64,000 nucleotides of DNA. Source: Coffea arabica (lineage: Eukaryota; Streptophyta; Magnoliopsida; Gentianales; Rubiaceae). How positions within the stretch are numbered: position 1 is the first letter of the stretch; each line of letters begins with the position of its first letter. A program made the translations under genes and the position numbers. Shown here piece after piece: positions 35,545 to 48,100 of the stretch. The stretch lies in the NCBI RefSeq assembly GCF_036785885.1, contig NC_092317.1, forward strand, positions 8,496,501-8,560,500, given 5' to 3'. Below the pieces are notes generated by a model. That model searched no databases. It saw only the letters and a list, made by a program, of their open reading frames with translations, and was not told where the DNA came from.

Positions 35545-37049
35545 ATGAGATATTTGGTGTTGTATTTGCAACTGCACTATGATGCTTGAGTCATGGGACT
35601 AAGGCTGTTCATTCCTTTTTGAAGACTCAAGGAGTAATCTTTGTTATGGCCTGTCAGGGGGTGAGAGATCCTGGAAAAGTAAAATGGATTTTTCGAGGGC
35701 AGAACTCCCCTTGCTGCTCTTGGCCGTGTTGTTGATTTCTCTGATTGTACAGTGATGATTTGGGGAAAATGATTATCTGCACTTGTCTAAATCACCCCCA
35801 GCCCCAAGAGGTCTTGCGGAGTGCAACCTTCGGATGTTTTGTTTTTTCGTTTTCTAGTTTTTTTTTTTTTAATCTTTCTTTTCTATTATTTCATTTCATC
35901 GGTTTTGTGTATTTGCCTTAGACGGGAATGGAATGGTAGCTAGTAGTCACCTGTCTTCAGCATTTGCACGTAGGAATGAACGTGGTGCTGAGCCGGGAGC
36001 AGTTTTGTTACATGCTATACGTGTCAGCTTTAGGATGATTAGGAACATTTGTAATACGAGATCAGTGCCTAACATTCTAACATTCGTAATCCCTCTCATC
36101 TTTTCTCCTTGGTTTCTTGTCTGGCCAGCCTTGTTGCACTTCCCTGTTAGGCTGGGGGGTTATGACCATGGTTCAAAGGTGGATTCGGCCGAATCGTCAC
36201 TGGAACGGCCCCTCTTGTCTCTTGATATGATATTGATAAAAGACGATTGTGAGTCACTTGTCTCGTTGAGTTCAACTCGATGGCCGAGAAGTCATAACGA
36301 GGGTTGACTCGATTGAGTCATGTCGGGTCACGTCGAGTCCAACAAAAAAACCTTTAAAAAAAAGTAACAGAAAAAAAAAGGATAAAATTGTTGGGTGGTC
36401 TTGATTTTGTTGTTTTTATCTTTGTTCAGCCTAACATCCCAGCGGAATATCTCACTCTTACGATGGTATATAGAGGTACAACAGTTGAATCACTCCCACT
36501 GTAGAAGAAGAATATTGGTCCAACAGTTGAAGGTCCATTGTAAGACTTTGAAGGAACAAGATATACAGTCCAAGGGTTACGTGAACAATTTTATCAATCT
36601 CCGACTTGTGTTGGGAGAATACTGCATTTGATTAGTGAACATTTTATCAATGGCTGACTTGAATTGTAAGAATACTGATTTGATTACGTGACTATTCTAA
36701 AAGGAATATTCTTGTATAGCAGAGTGGTAGTAGTAACAAAACAGAATTTATTCATCTTGACAGTATTTTGACACATTAAAGCAACATTGCTGATGCCAAA
36801 AAAAAATTGGTCTTCATTTCTGACAAAACTCCTCTTTACAACCGTTAACACTCCTCTTTCTTTGGTAGTCAACCAAGGCATCTTGTGTAGTAGATAAGGC
36901 CTGCAATTATCACAGTTTCAGCTTTCACTTCCCAGTTTTTCCCGGTTTCCATCCATTGCAAGCAAAAACAATCATTTCTTGACATCCAGGCAAAATAGAA
37001 ACAAAATTTGCCAGTTTAAGATTTTCTACCCCACCGATGTCTTCAGCAA
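35545..37049. other. 3' flank of the GTE gene and spacer
   Basis: Includes the 3' UTR just after 35544. The stretch 36180-36345 is rich in GACTCGA/TCGAGTC motifs like the hAT MITEs elsewhere, but no ends were found. Open frames at 35933-36307 and 36395-36631 have no recognisable domain. Confidence 0.4.
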
Positions 37050-37230
37050 TCAAATCCGGATCATCAATCCAATCCACCAATTCTTTACTGCAAAATTCCT
37101 CCTACACACACTCCTGTGCACTAATTTTTTCCACAGAGCTTCAATCCATTTACAATCCCGGATGGCATGCAGAGTGGAATCCGATTCAGCTCTGCAGACT
37201 TCAGTTCTAAAGATTGCTTTTTCTTCATTG
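37050..37230 (-). pseudogene. Relic of a LINE reverse transcriptase C-terminus
   Basis: On the minus strand an open stretch reads ESDSTLHAIRDCKWIEALWK, then NWWIGL and a stop. It resembles the zinc-binding region (C..E...H....C....W) that follows reverse transcriptase in plant LINEs and related retrotransposon-derived ORFs. One of the usual cysteines is absent and the rest of the polymerase is not visible. Sequence from 37250 to 37660 on the same strand may be further degraded remains, not identified. Confidence 0.45.
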
Positions 37231-38684
37231 GGGTAAACAGTTTGTTATGTCTTACTAGCCATGAGAAGAACTGCCACCTACCTACCTAGTCCTCGTTGCT
37301 CTCCCATTTTCTACTCTCTTCCTCTTCTGCAAGTTCCAACAAATATGTTATGTTGGGCTAACTGAATATGCGCCATTAGCTTCATGGGGTTTGGATTGTC
37401 GGCTACCAACAAAAGCTGTAATTTATTGAGAATGTCCTCTGTTAAGTACTCCGTCCGACAAAGAATCCCATGGTTCCAGTACACATTAACTTTCTTCTTC
37501 TTCTTCTCACAATCTTGGTAGTATATCTTAAGTAATTGATTGCTTCCTCCCCAAGAGGCCATTTCCAGCAGCATCCTTTGTCAATTAATGCAATACTTCT
37601 CTCCAAGTATGTGATGCCCCTGGCTTCTTTTGGAACACCCCACTTTGTCTTCTTCTTCAATACTTCCGCCTACAGATAATATTAAGTGCTACAAACTGAT
37701 GCCTCTGGACTAAGGTCTTCAATTTTTCATGCCTCTGGATTTTTTTTTTTTTTGCCATGATATCAAATGCTACAAACTGAGAATATATGATAAGAAAGAA
37801 AGACAATAAAGAAAAATTTCCTATAATGCATCTGCTAAAGTAAATTGGAAATTTTAGTCAAAAATTTTTTTTTTATTGATTCCGCCCAAAGCATAATCTA
37901 CAAATATATAAAGGGGTAGCACCACTGCACTACACGGTGTTGACACACATTTGTTGATTTTTTGAACTTCGTATTACATTTTCTCACATATAAAATTAAT
38001 GGTTTCTAATATAATTTGGTGACCACACTCTCCTATTTTTAAGCAGTTCATGTAAAAATATCAAATTATGTTAGTATTTATCCAAAATCAAAATTAACTA
38101 GCAGATAAATAACTAAATACCATACAAAAAAATTTATTCACCACAGATTTTTTTTTTTTATTTTCTTAAATTTCTTTTTAAAAAAAAATACTTTCAAAGG
38201 GTAAAGACCTTACTAACCAATAGATTTTGTCCAATGAACAGAAATTACTACAAACTGTCTTTCCAGCACTTGTTTCAACTAGTTTATTGGGGACCTCATG
38301 CTTCATGTGAGATTTGTCCAAATTTCTGCACAATTTGTGGAAACAGGAATGGTATGATAACTAGCTTGCAAACTAGTGTTTCTCTTGGGAATAACATATA
38401 GTCCTACAATTTGGATAATAACATTTTTTTCTTGGAACTCTTTCAGCCTCGACTCAATCATGTACTCAATACAATAATCCCAAAAAGTTTTTCAAGAAGA
38501 AAAAAAAAAGGACATGCACAGCCACAAAATATAAAACAAAGTGTGTGTTTGTGTGTGTGTGTGTGTATATATATATCTCCACATGATAGTAATATATTAG
38601 AAGAAAAGAAGAAAAGTAACGTCATTCACAAACTCAGGATCAGCACCGGCAGAGTCTGTAATAACGGTCGAATTTGTGTTCTTG
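37231..38684. other. Spacer 3' of the ABCB gene
   Basis: No gene seen. A compound GT/TA microsatellite lies at 38541-38576. The lower-coordinate side of 38685 should include the ABCB 3' UTR. Confidence 0.4.
38541..38576. repeat. (GT)n(TA)n compound microsatellite
   Basis: GTGTGTGTTTGTGTGTGTGT followed by a TA run; about 36 bp. Confidence 0.9.
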
Positions 38685-40762
38685 CTAGCTTAGTGCTACT
38701 AGAGATGCATATATGCCATTTTGTGACTTTAGCAGAGATTCATGAGTTCCAAGTTCTGCAATGACTCCATGTCTCATAACTGCTATAATGTCTGCATGCT
38801 TAATTGTTGATAATCGATGGGCTGCCACTATTGTCGTTCGATTCACCATCACCTCATTAAGTGCCTCTTGAACAACTTGTTCAGATGAGAGATCAAGTGC
38901 ACTGGTTGGCTCATCCAGCAGCAAGATTTTTGGTCTCCTCACTATTGCTCGTGCTATTGCAATCCTTTGCTTTTGTCCGCCAGATAATTTCACCCCGCGT
39001 TGTCCAACTTCAGTGTCATAACCCTACAGAAATTTGGTGCAAATTCACAAAGTTGAGCAATCAAATCAGAGTACAAAGTAGTCGAAAATTTAAGAAAATA
39101 GCAAGTCCATCCTGCAGGTTTTTACTCATAACTAGCTCCAAGAAATTACCTGTGGCAGGTTACTTATGAAGTGATGAGCATTTGCTAGGCTAGCTGCAGA
39201 TATAATCTCAGCTTCAGACACATCACGGTCCAATCCAAAAGTGATGTTGGCCTTGATTGTGTCATCAAATAAAGCTGGTTCCTGAGACACCAAAGCCATT
39301 TGCTTCCGTAACCAATTAATGTTCAGCTTCTGAATCTCAATATCATCAATCAGAATTAGGCCACTGTTAAAGTTGTAAAATCTGTGAAGCAAAGAAATTA
39401 TAGTTGATTTTCCGGAACCACTTTCTCCCACGAGTGCTGCAGTCTAAGACATGAGACATGGTGCAAAAAATTTCAAGTCAGTAACATAAATAGGGACTGC
39501 ATGCATCTTATTTATTTACCACACTAAGATCTTGCCTTCTAGTTTTTATTCAGTTTGTGAATCTATAATAATAACAGTCACTTTGACTATTCTCTTACCT
39601 TGCCTGCAGGAATAGACAAGCAAAAATCCTTAAGCACTTGAATGTGTGGCCTTGATGAATAACTGAAGTTTACATGCTGGAATTCTATACTTCCTTTTAG
39701 GCTCTCAATGGTCAAGCCTGTATCCAATGATGAATCTAACTTTGATTCAAGATTGAGAATGGAAGAGACAGATCTCAAACAGGGCTTGACAACGTTGAAC
39801 TCTTTTAAGAGTCCTAGCCAGTTGGTGACATTTAGTACTTCATCTGTCAGTGCAAAAAGTGCCTGCAAAGGGACAAAATTCAAAGGTCAGGCAGGCACAA
39901 TGTGGATGAAACTTCGAGCAGGGAAATAAAACCCATGGAATCAAACCTCTAGCTGTAAGCTTTTCCCGCTAAGATTCATAGCATTATTTCTTTTTCTCTT
40001 ACTAACATTCCTTTCACATGCATATCAATTTTTTTTCTATGTCAGAAAGCTAAATTATTCTGAAACTAATTGCTGTTGTTAGACTCTGACATTCTCAAAA
40101 CATATGTTATGTCCATAATATGGGATACATACAAGGTAAAAAGTAGTACTAGTTGCTCTTCCATCCCTTATAAGATTGGCCCCAACATAAAAAGTTGCTC
40201 CATAGATGAAATACAAAAGGAAGGATGATAACCCATATGAAGCTCCTTCAGCATAAGCACATTTGATTCTCTTCTTCAAGGGGCCTTCACATTTGAGCTT
40301 GAATAGTTGCAGCACCTGTTTGTCAGCACTAAATGATGCAACAGTCCTGATATGCTCAACTGCATCTTTTGTAACTTGTCCTGCTTCCTCATAGAGAACC
40401 TGCCACCAAGAAAAGCATAGCAATTAGGTGAGACATCAAAGTTAAAAATGGACATCTTCTCTAAATGATATAGCAAATGAAGCAAAATCGAGGAGTGGAT
40501 CATTAGATAATCAAATGTCAGTAAAGAAAAATAATCAGGGTCTTTCAAATATGCAATAGAAGATCTTTTCACAAATAATCTAGCAATAATCCGAGACATT
40601 TTTAAGAGAAGAACTCTATATTGTGATGAAAATGTCCATATGAGTCATCTCTATTGGTACCTTCATTTCTAAGGATTTAATTGATTAAAATTATGAGACA
40701 TACCTTGATTATTTTACTGGAGTTTCCATTGAATTTAAGTTCTAACCATCCGTTGAAAAGAA
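38685..40762 (-). pseudogene. ABCB transporter, C-terminal half, cut off by the Helitron
   Basis: Second half of a full-size ABCB (P-glycoprotein/MDR-type) exporter whose first half lies at 51898-56926. Pieces: end of exon 8 (40762-40704), exon 9 (40399-40133), exon 10 (39862-39599), exon 11 (39443-39150) and exon 12 (39023-38685). They encode part of the second membrane domain and nucleotide-binding domain 2: Walker [10 protein letters not shown], a Q-loop in LVSQEPALF, signature [14 protein letters not shown], Walker B KILLLDE followed by PTSALD, and H-loop AAHRLST. All introns are GT-AG and, apart from the insertion, no stop or frameshift is seen. This half has no start codon or promoter of its own that I can identify. 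Substrate unknown; plant ABCB proteins include auxin and alkaloid transporters. Confidence 0.88.
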
Positions 40763-40794
40763 CTAGGAGACGTTCACCGTGCTTGCGCACGGTG
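40763..40794 (-). other. Helitron 3' terminus: hairpin plus CTAG
   Basis: On the minus strand the stem is CACCGTGC / GCACGGTG with a GCAA loop (perfect 8-bp stem), then eight bases, then CTAG and host TT. This is the classic termination signal of plant Helitrons and fixes the 3' boundary. Confidence 0.9.
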
Positions 40795-41056
40795 GTACGG
40801 TGTAAATATGCCCAGATTGAAGGGAACTACTGCGGTCGAAAGTTTTTTTGGATTCCTAGCATGGTTATAGAAATGTCTAAGAAGGCATGTGTTGTGGGTA
40901 ATTTTTTCGGCAGGAGAGTTTTTCATTTGTTAAGTAGAAGCTGGCAAAGAAAAAGAAGCTGCAGAGAATGGAATAATATATAAGCGAAAGGAATCCTTAT
41001 TATAAACGCTTGAAAAAAAGAAACATGATGCAGGGAAGCTGCTATTTTTGATTGAT

Positions 41057-42138
41057 CTAAATTGATTCATTCTTCATGATGGAGTAAACATGGAAACTGT
41101 GATACCATGAGAATTGCTTTTCTACACCATATTTGTCAAAGATTAGAACAGTGTAGGTGTAGCTTGATTCAGGAAGAAAAGCTAAAATTTCACCCAGTTC
41201 AAGTTGGTGCTCAGCAGCAAATATGTCCCAGTTATCTATAAACTGCCTTCCATGCATGGTAACAGTTATTGTTTTGTTTCCAGTCCTCAGAGTAACAGAA
41301 GGTGTCTTGTCACCAGGTAAGCAGTGAAGCGTAAATCTGGGAATTTTCTGGTGGCACACTCAACATCGTTAACATTGCTGCAGAATAATCAGGGGAAGAT
41401 GCATTTAAAAGAAAAAAAAAAAAAAGCTTACAAATTTATGTCGAGTGTTCCTTGTAACAATCTGATAGAAACACGCTCCTTCAATTAAGTTATTTGCAAA
41501 GTCTGGTTTCATTGATGATAGAACTCGCTGTCGTACAATTCGTAGCTTTCCATTTACTGCGAAGAAGATTATATACATATGAGGCAAGCAAGCAGAATCG
41601 TCTGAAAAAAAAACAAATTACGAGTGAAATCAGACAAAAAAGAGCAAGGTTAACTTTCTGATCCAAAGGACGGCTTTAGATGTAGAATATTAGGTAATGG
41701 ATCTGTCCATGGCATGCGTGCCTGCTGACGGTCCTCTGAGAAATGAATCACATCAAAAACTAAACTTCCAGAATGACGGAGCAAGAAAGAATCACTCTGC
41801 CTGAGGATGTTGCTGCGACAAAATTCTTGCCATCCATCTCCAAACCACTGTCTGTTGAGTTTAATGATCCATGTTTTGTAACCCTCACGCAGAGTAATTT
41901 GATTGCACCGGTGCTTAATGAGGATTGCTTGGAACTGAGGAGGAAATATCTAAAATTTGCAGAGACATTCAAGCATTACGAAAGCTGAGATAAGACGTAT
42001 TTGCAATAAGGACAGCCAATACAGACAGTGAGGATATACCTGGTCAGGCACGTTCAATCTGAAAAAGAAACAGCACGAATGAAATGTGGTATTTCTTGCT
42101 GGCGAATCGGACGAGGCAACACTCTCAGGGGACTGCAT
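41057..42138 (-). pseudogene. B3-domain (REM-like) gene carried by the Helitron, probably frameshifted
   Basis: Predicted start at 42138, first exon to about 42041 (ends NVPDQ). The frame then continues after a short intron from about 41962 with IFPPQFQAILIKHRCNQITL and KTWIIKLNRQWFGDGWQEFC, a recognisable first B3 DNA-binding domain. A linker exon lies at about 41570-41443. A second B3 domain follows at about 41345-41060 (GDKTPSVTLRTGNKTITVTM, DNWDIFAAEHQLELGEILAF, TVLIFD), and the stop is at about 41057. At the start of the second domain the family pattern (LSVPPEN...) and the body of the domain are in different frames, around 41320-41350. So it looks like a one-base indel unless splicing differs from my reading. 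Two B3 domains fit the REM group. It keeps introns, so it was captured as genomic DNA. Role unknown. Confidence 0.65.
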
Positions 42139-42218
42139 TTTTTTTTATTCTTAGCTAAAAGTGAATTGCAATTTGTGCCTCTTTACTCTATGTTGCAGTA
42201 GGTGTTTTGTTGTTTGGG

Positions 42219-42226
42219 TATATATA
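42219..42226 (-). promoter_or_regulatory. TATA box of the Helitron-borne B3 gene
   Basis: TATATATA lies 81-88 bp upstream (minus strand) of the presumed ATG at 42138, so the gene appears to have been captured with, or to have gained, a core promoter. The flanking 42230-42877 is otherwise non-coding. Confidence 0.45.
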
Positions 42227-42877
42227 GGAGAAGCACGTAAGACCGAATAAGTTTGTTGTGATGGCGTCGGGTGAACAGTGAGATGAAATTAAGTGATTGA
42301 GTTAATACTTGAAGTAGTCCTATTGGTTATAGAGACAGCATGCTTAAAATTCTTGGGACTCATTAACTATTTAATGAAAACAGTTGAACCATTACTGGTC
42401 ATTGGAAAACGAAACATGTAAAAATCACAACAGGCACACTAATGGTGCTTTCGTTTTTTTTGGAGAGGATAGATGAGGTAAGTTGGAATAAGATTGTGAT
42501 ATAACAAAAATGCAAGGAGAGTTTTGCTAATTGTAAAGTAACAGAAGTATTGAGTTATGCTGGAAATATAGACGAAGGCAAGCGCTGCATTGAATAGCAG
42601 ATCAATGCGAAACTATACTTGCAGACGCGGCACAACAGAAGACATTGCGAAGGAGCTAACAATTGAAGCATTCAATACTGCAAAACGATAAGCAAGAACA
42701 ACTAATGGATATAGTCATTCTGAGGTTGGCAGAGCGTCAAAATTACTGTCTAGGCCAATACAAAGCATGAACCGATGCAAAATGAGTGACAAAATCAGAT
42801 TTCATAGACCTATCAGTAAACATTCACTATGAGACATTTGAAAAAGAGGGGTTTGAGCTACACCATGGATAGGCGCT

Positions 42878-44996
42878 TTAATTCAACTTAGGTTTTTTGA
42901 GTGCATTGGCCTCGACAGTACGCAGGTCAGTTTCCTGAGTATCATCAGATTCACTGAATCTCTGAATGAGAGAAGTTTTAGCTCTCGAAGAGGAGCATTC
43001 GGCGGGCGTTTTTCCTGGAGGAGAGTCTATGTTGGAATACTCTTTATAGTGCTGCATTGTATAGCGGCGTTTTCCATCGGCCAGTGGGGTCTGGACAGGC
43101 TTGATGTGAGCTATAAATATTTTTGATTTGAGCTCCTGATGTAGCTTCTCCAATGGAACCTCTATATTCTGCAGAATGTTAAAAAAGACCAAACATTGGG
43201 CACGGCTAAACTGTATGCATATTTTGTTGGTAGATATGATAGAAAGTTGACCTGATTAAAATGTTCCATTACTTCAACTGCTGTAAATGACAAAAGCTGT
43301 TCAGCTAAGTCACCAAAGAGTGTAGCTGTAATGGTTCCAGTGGCATCAGTTAAGTCAACATCAAGTCGACATCTGTTTGGGGAAGTGTCCAAATCAGTGA
43401 TAGATATAAATAAGTTGCAAAAGATGCATCTGAAAATGGAAGTAATAAGCTGCACCACGTAAAAGACCTTGGTTGTGCTTTATATTTTTTCTTGCAAGTA
43501 TTACACATAAAGGTAACTCCATGATCAGCAGTTGTCGAGCGAAAGCATTTTTCACAACCCATATACCAGAATTTTTGAAAGATATTCTCAAACGAGAACA
43601 ACGCTTTCACCCAAACAGCCTGAAAAATAAGAGCCAAATGAGTAAAACAGCTGTTCAGTTGCACTGGTTGCAGCAAATTGTTTGACAGAAACGAATGCAT
43701 TACCCTTTGGCTCGGCGTGATATTTATTATATCGGTGATCTTCTGATCCGCTTGGAAAGAGATATCAGGGTTGTAACGGTTATATGTCTCTTGGTTAACA
43801 ATATCTGTAAGCATTTTGTAATTTCTCATTGCCCTGCAAAATAAGCAACATTATGAGCAAGAAGGCAAGCTAACTGATAAAGCGTCAGCAAGCAAATCAC
43901 TAAAAAAATAACAGACTAACCAATTCTTCATCGCTCTGGCTTCTTGTACTGGGGGGTCAACAAGAACAGCTGAGTCAAACCAAGTCGTCAGAGCAACGCC
44001 TACAGGCAAAACAAAGATATTATTATACATCTCATGCATCTTGCAAGCACGTATAGTAAAAAAAAGGATGCATTTCAGTCACCATTGTAATTGGATACTT
44101 TGAGCCTCCTTCCAATGATAACTGGATAGTTTCGAAGCTCAGCTATAATTCGTGCACCCTCATTTTCAATGAAAGCATCCCACATCGACAACATGATTGG
44201 CTGCAGGCTGTTGAAAACGAAAGGTTATTGATATTTGCCAAAAGACTAAATTTCGAAGCTTGTATAGAATGTAGAATGAAGCAACAGAATTAGAAAGCCT
44301 ACTCTTCATTGACAATCACAAACTTTTGGACATATGATTCCTCTGATTTTCGAACGACAAGCTTCTTCTCCAGTGCAGTAACAACGATTCCAAGAACATC
44401 TAATAATTTACAAAAAAAACACCATGGCCATGTAATGCATAGATAGCTGAAGTAAATGTGCATAACAAAAAAAAAATCTCACCAACAGATTTATCTTTTC
44501 GATCCATATATTGAGATAGATCTTTGAACTCTGTATAGCTAAATTTGCAGGCCATGAGATCCTCTTCCTGCATAACCTCCTCAACAACAGTTCGAGCAGA
44601 AATAATCCATTGTGCACTTATTTCTGGAGTTTTGAATTCAGCAGGGATTCTTTTAACCTCAGCATTGGAAATGAGATAACTCTTATAAACTTCAATCCTT
44701 GGGCTCATGACAGGAATATCTGTGTTAAATATAATCCCTTCAACTTTTGATCCCTTCAAAAGAAACACATAAATGGTATTTGTGTCAATGGCACAGTTAA
44801 ACAAATAAGCGAAGAGGCCACATGTGCCGATAAAGGAAAACACGATTACTACCTGTGAATCAATGAAAATAAATTTTTGTTTCTTTGTTGGCGTGTTTCT
44901 TGCTGAAGTCACCTGCTGCTTCTCTTGGACAACAATCTTTGATGTCCATTTATGCATTCCAAATGGAACATCTTTGATAGGTACGACATTATCCAT
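42878..44996 (-). CDS. RPA70-like single-stranded DNA-binding protein of the Helitron
   Basis: Plant Helitrons often carry a replication protein A-like gene thought to bind single strands during rolling-circle transposition. Exons read as 44996-44853, 44753-44483, 44399-44303, 44207-44083, 43999-43921, 43833-43704, 43619-43468, 43372-43252 and 43168-42878. The joined frame is open for 469 residues. OB-fold segments cover most of the length. The C-terminal fold holds a zinc ribbon (CEKC about 15 residues before CNTCKKKY) followed by VDLTDATGTITATLFGD, typical of RPA1 DNA-binding domain C. The tail is Ser/Lys-rich. All splice sites are GT-AG and the frame is unbroken, so unlike RepHel it looks intact. 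It lies only about 120 bp downstream of the RepHel stop on the same strand. Confidence 0.85.
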
Positions 44997-45119
44997 CTTA
45001 GAATGGATAGCAAAGGAAAAAGTAAGGATAAACATTAATAAAAGAGTAAAGGTATAAATAGACGGAAACAAACTAAGCTTAAATTAATTATCAAAGAAAG
45101 TTCATTGAAGCATGCACAA

Positions 45120-48100
45120 TCAGCCAGACAATTCTAAAATTTCAGTAAAGACAACATTTCTTGTCTTGCAATCCAGTTTCACGTCATCAAAAGTTCCAGG
45201 CAGTATTAGAACTTTCACTGCAGCAGCAGACTTGGCTCTTGACAGGGCAACGTATAACTGGCCATGCGAAAAGACTGGTTCTCGTAAGTAGATACCAACA
45301 TAGTCTAAGGTTTGACCCTGAGCTTTGTTGATGGTCATTGCAAAACACAGACGAACTGGAAACTGTGTTCTTATGAAAGGGATACCATTTTTTTCAGTAT
45401 CTGATGTCTGCAATGGGATCTTTGGTATGAAAATTGTTTTTCCTCTGTGCTGACCAAAGGCAATTTCGGCGCAAATAGTGTGTCGTAGCAGCTGCCGACA
45501 AATAAGTCTCGTACCATTACACAGCCCTTCAAGCGGATTTAAATTTCTGAGTAGAATCAGCGGACAGTTCTCCTTTAGCAGAAGCTTATGTGGAGGCAAG
45601 CCCTTTGGATTCTGAGAATTTAAAAAATCTTCGTAATCACTCTGATGTCGCTGATCCAAAGTCCTATCTGAGCTAGTGTAAACATGAAGGTGTCCAGGGA
45701 ATCTGTTGATCAGCACCCCATTGAGATCGTCAACAGAAGCATTTTTGGGGGTCAAAATACATCTATTGATCAATTTGTAAGGATCATTCCAGCAGGCGTT
45801 CAAATCTGGAAAAACACAGTGTAGCAACCTGACAGAGAAAGATCATTTGAACAATATGACCAAACAAGCTGCTAGACCACCAACATGGAAAAAAAATATA
45901 AGAAGCAGGATAATGTAAAACAGAAGTAACCTGTTGAGAGACGTTTCTGCGTTAACAAATGGAACCACGATATTGCTTGGAAGACATATCTGGTTGTCCT
46001 CATCCATAAGCTCCAATCCTTCACCAACTCTCAATAAGAATTGAGAGAAAGAAGGGTCCGAGAGAGCGCGCATGTTTTCCGTCAATCTCAACCGTAGCAT
46101 TTTAGACCATAGTGCCGAACTAACAAGACTGGAGCCAACTAACTGGTCTCTGGTGGCTCCTTGAATAACAGGCAAAGTTTGTCGATAATCACCACCAAAT
46201 ACAACGACTTTACCTCCGAAAGGCTCATTGGATTCCATTATATCTCTGAGCAATTCATCAAAAGCTTCGATGGTCTCTTTTCATGCCATTGAAGCTTCGT
46301 CCCAAAGAACCAGTTTACATTCAGCAATTAGCTTGCCAGTGCTCGACTGCTTACTTAGCTGGCAAGTCCTGTGTCTTGAACAGTCCAGTGGAATTTTGAA
46401 CCTGGAATGTGCCGTTCTCCCACCAGGTAGAATGGAAGCTGCAACACCGGAAGTTGCAACAGCAATTGCAATATATCCCTGTGATCTCAAGGTAGCGAGG
46501 AGAGAACGATACAAGAATGTTTTACCGGTCCCTCCGGGGCCATCGACAAAGTATGCCTTCCCCTCTGAAGAGTAAACTGACTGGAGGATCAAATCATATG
46601 CATACCTCTGCTCTGCATTCAACTTCGAAGATATAAGTAAATCTTCTGGCGTAACTTCGATATTCCTTTCATTGTCAACCTCTTTGGTTACGCGGTCTTG
46701 ACATTTAAGGCTAAAACAATCTGAATGTAAATGATAATCAGTAATGTGTCGGCCCATCTGCTCAAGAGTCTTATTAATATCCAGCAATACTTTTCTTCTG
46801 ATTTCATCAGAACAATATTCATGAGAGGGATGAGATCGCAGAAAATCTCTGGACATCTCAGCTTCAAATTTTTCCCAAAGAAAGCGTGGATTGGCTGGAG
46901 AACAACACAACAAAAGAGTGGCAAAGAGAAACCTGAGGGACGAAGGCATTTGAAAGCCAGCGGCTTCTTCAAGTGTATCCTCTATGTACGAATCAGAATT
47001 TAACAACCCAAGCTTTAACGCCGCCTCTCTAAATGAGCTCATCGTTTGGCCATCAACAGCTAATAAATCATCAAAAGACGTAGGACAACGAACATGTGAT
47101 AACAGCAATCGTAGATAATATCTATCACCTTCACTCGGGCTAACGGTAACCAATCTGCCAATAACTTTTCTTCTGCTCCTCTCGGACCATGCTCTCTTTG
47201 CTGGCGCCCAGACAAAATACTGAGGAAAATCTCGATATAGGCACTTTAAGTCCTGAGCCTTTTTATTAGTCTTGTTCATTTCAAAAAATTCTGTTAACAT
47301 AGTCTTTGACAAATCTATTTGGCTCAAAAGGTTTAAAAGATCAGCATTTCTATCAAAAGAGACGTACTGCTCATCAGGAAGGTGCACCTGAAGAGTGTAA
47401 ACAGCAGGAGTCATTTCATTTAAGCGGAAGCCATAGATACGCCACAAAGCCTCTGGAGGTGAAACCCATCTACCCTGCTGGAATTCTCGAATCTCATCAA
47501 CATCATCAGAGGTATTCTGAGCTATAATGTGAAAGTTAACAAGATCATGCCCTTTGAATATATATTTGTAGAGATACTTAACTAATTTGATTGTAGAGCA
47601 GATCTCGACATTCATGTGACAGTCAAATAAAGCAAGAAGATATGGATTATAGGGTACAACCCATCTATTATCCAAATCATAACGCCTCACTTTAACCCTT
47701 TTGCCATCATTTCGTCGACGATAAGAAGGATAACAATCTTCAGCATGCGACGTTTGTTGGCAGAATTCTTTCGGATAATGATTTCTGCACAGACCATCTC
47801 TCATACAAGGGTTGTGAGCATTCATTTTTCCACAAGGGCCGTGGATCATATGTTTGACCACAAGGGAATGCAAGTGAGGAAATTTAGTGGAGTCTGGCAA
47901 TTCAGCACATACGATCCTATCATAAGCCTCAGGATTGAGTGGCTTAAATCTGTGCTTTAAAATCAGCAGCATATGAGCATGTGGATAACCCCGTTTTTGA
48001 AATTCGATGACATAAACACAAGCCGCAACGTCCCCAAAAATTTTTTTGTTCAAGATTTCAGCTTTTAGCAACTCAAACTTTGCTCTGAATACTCGGGAAA

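Noticed and set aside
44824..45057. Plus-strand open frame over RPA exon 1
   Set aside because: Antisense shadow of the RPA-like gene.
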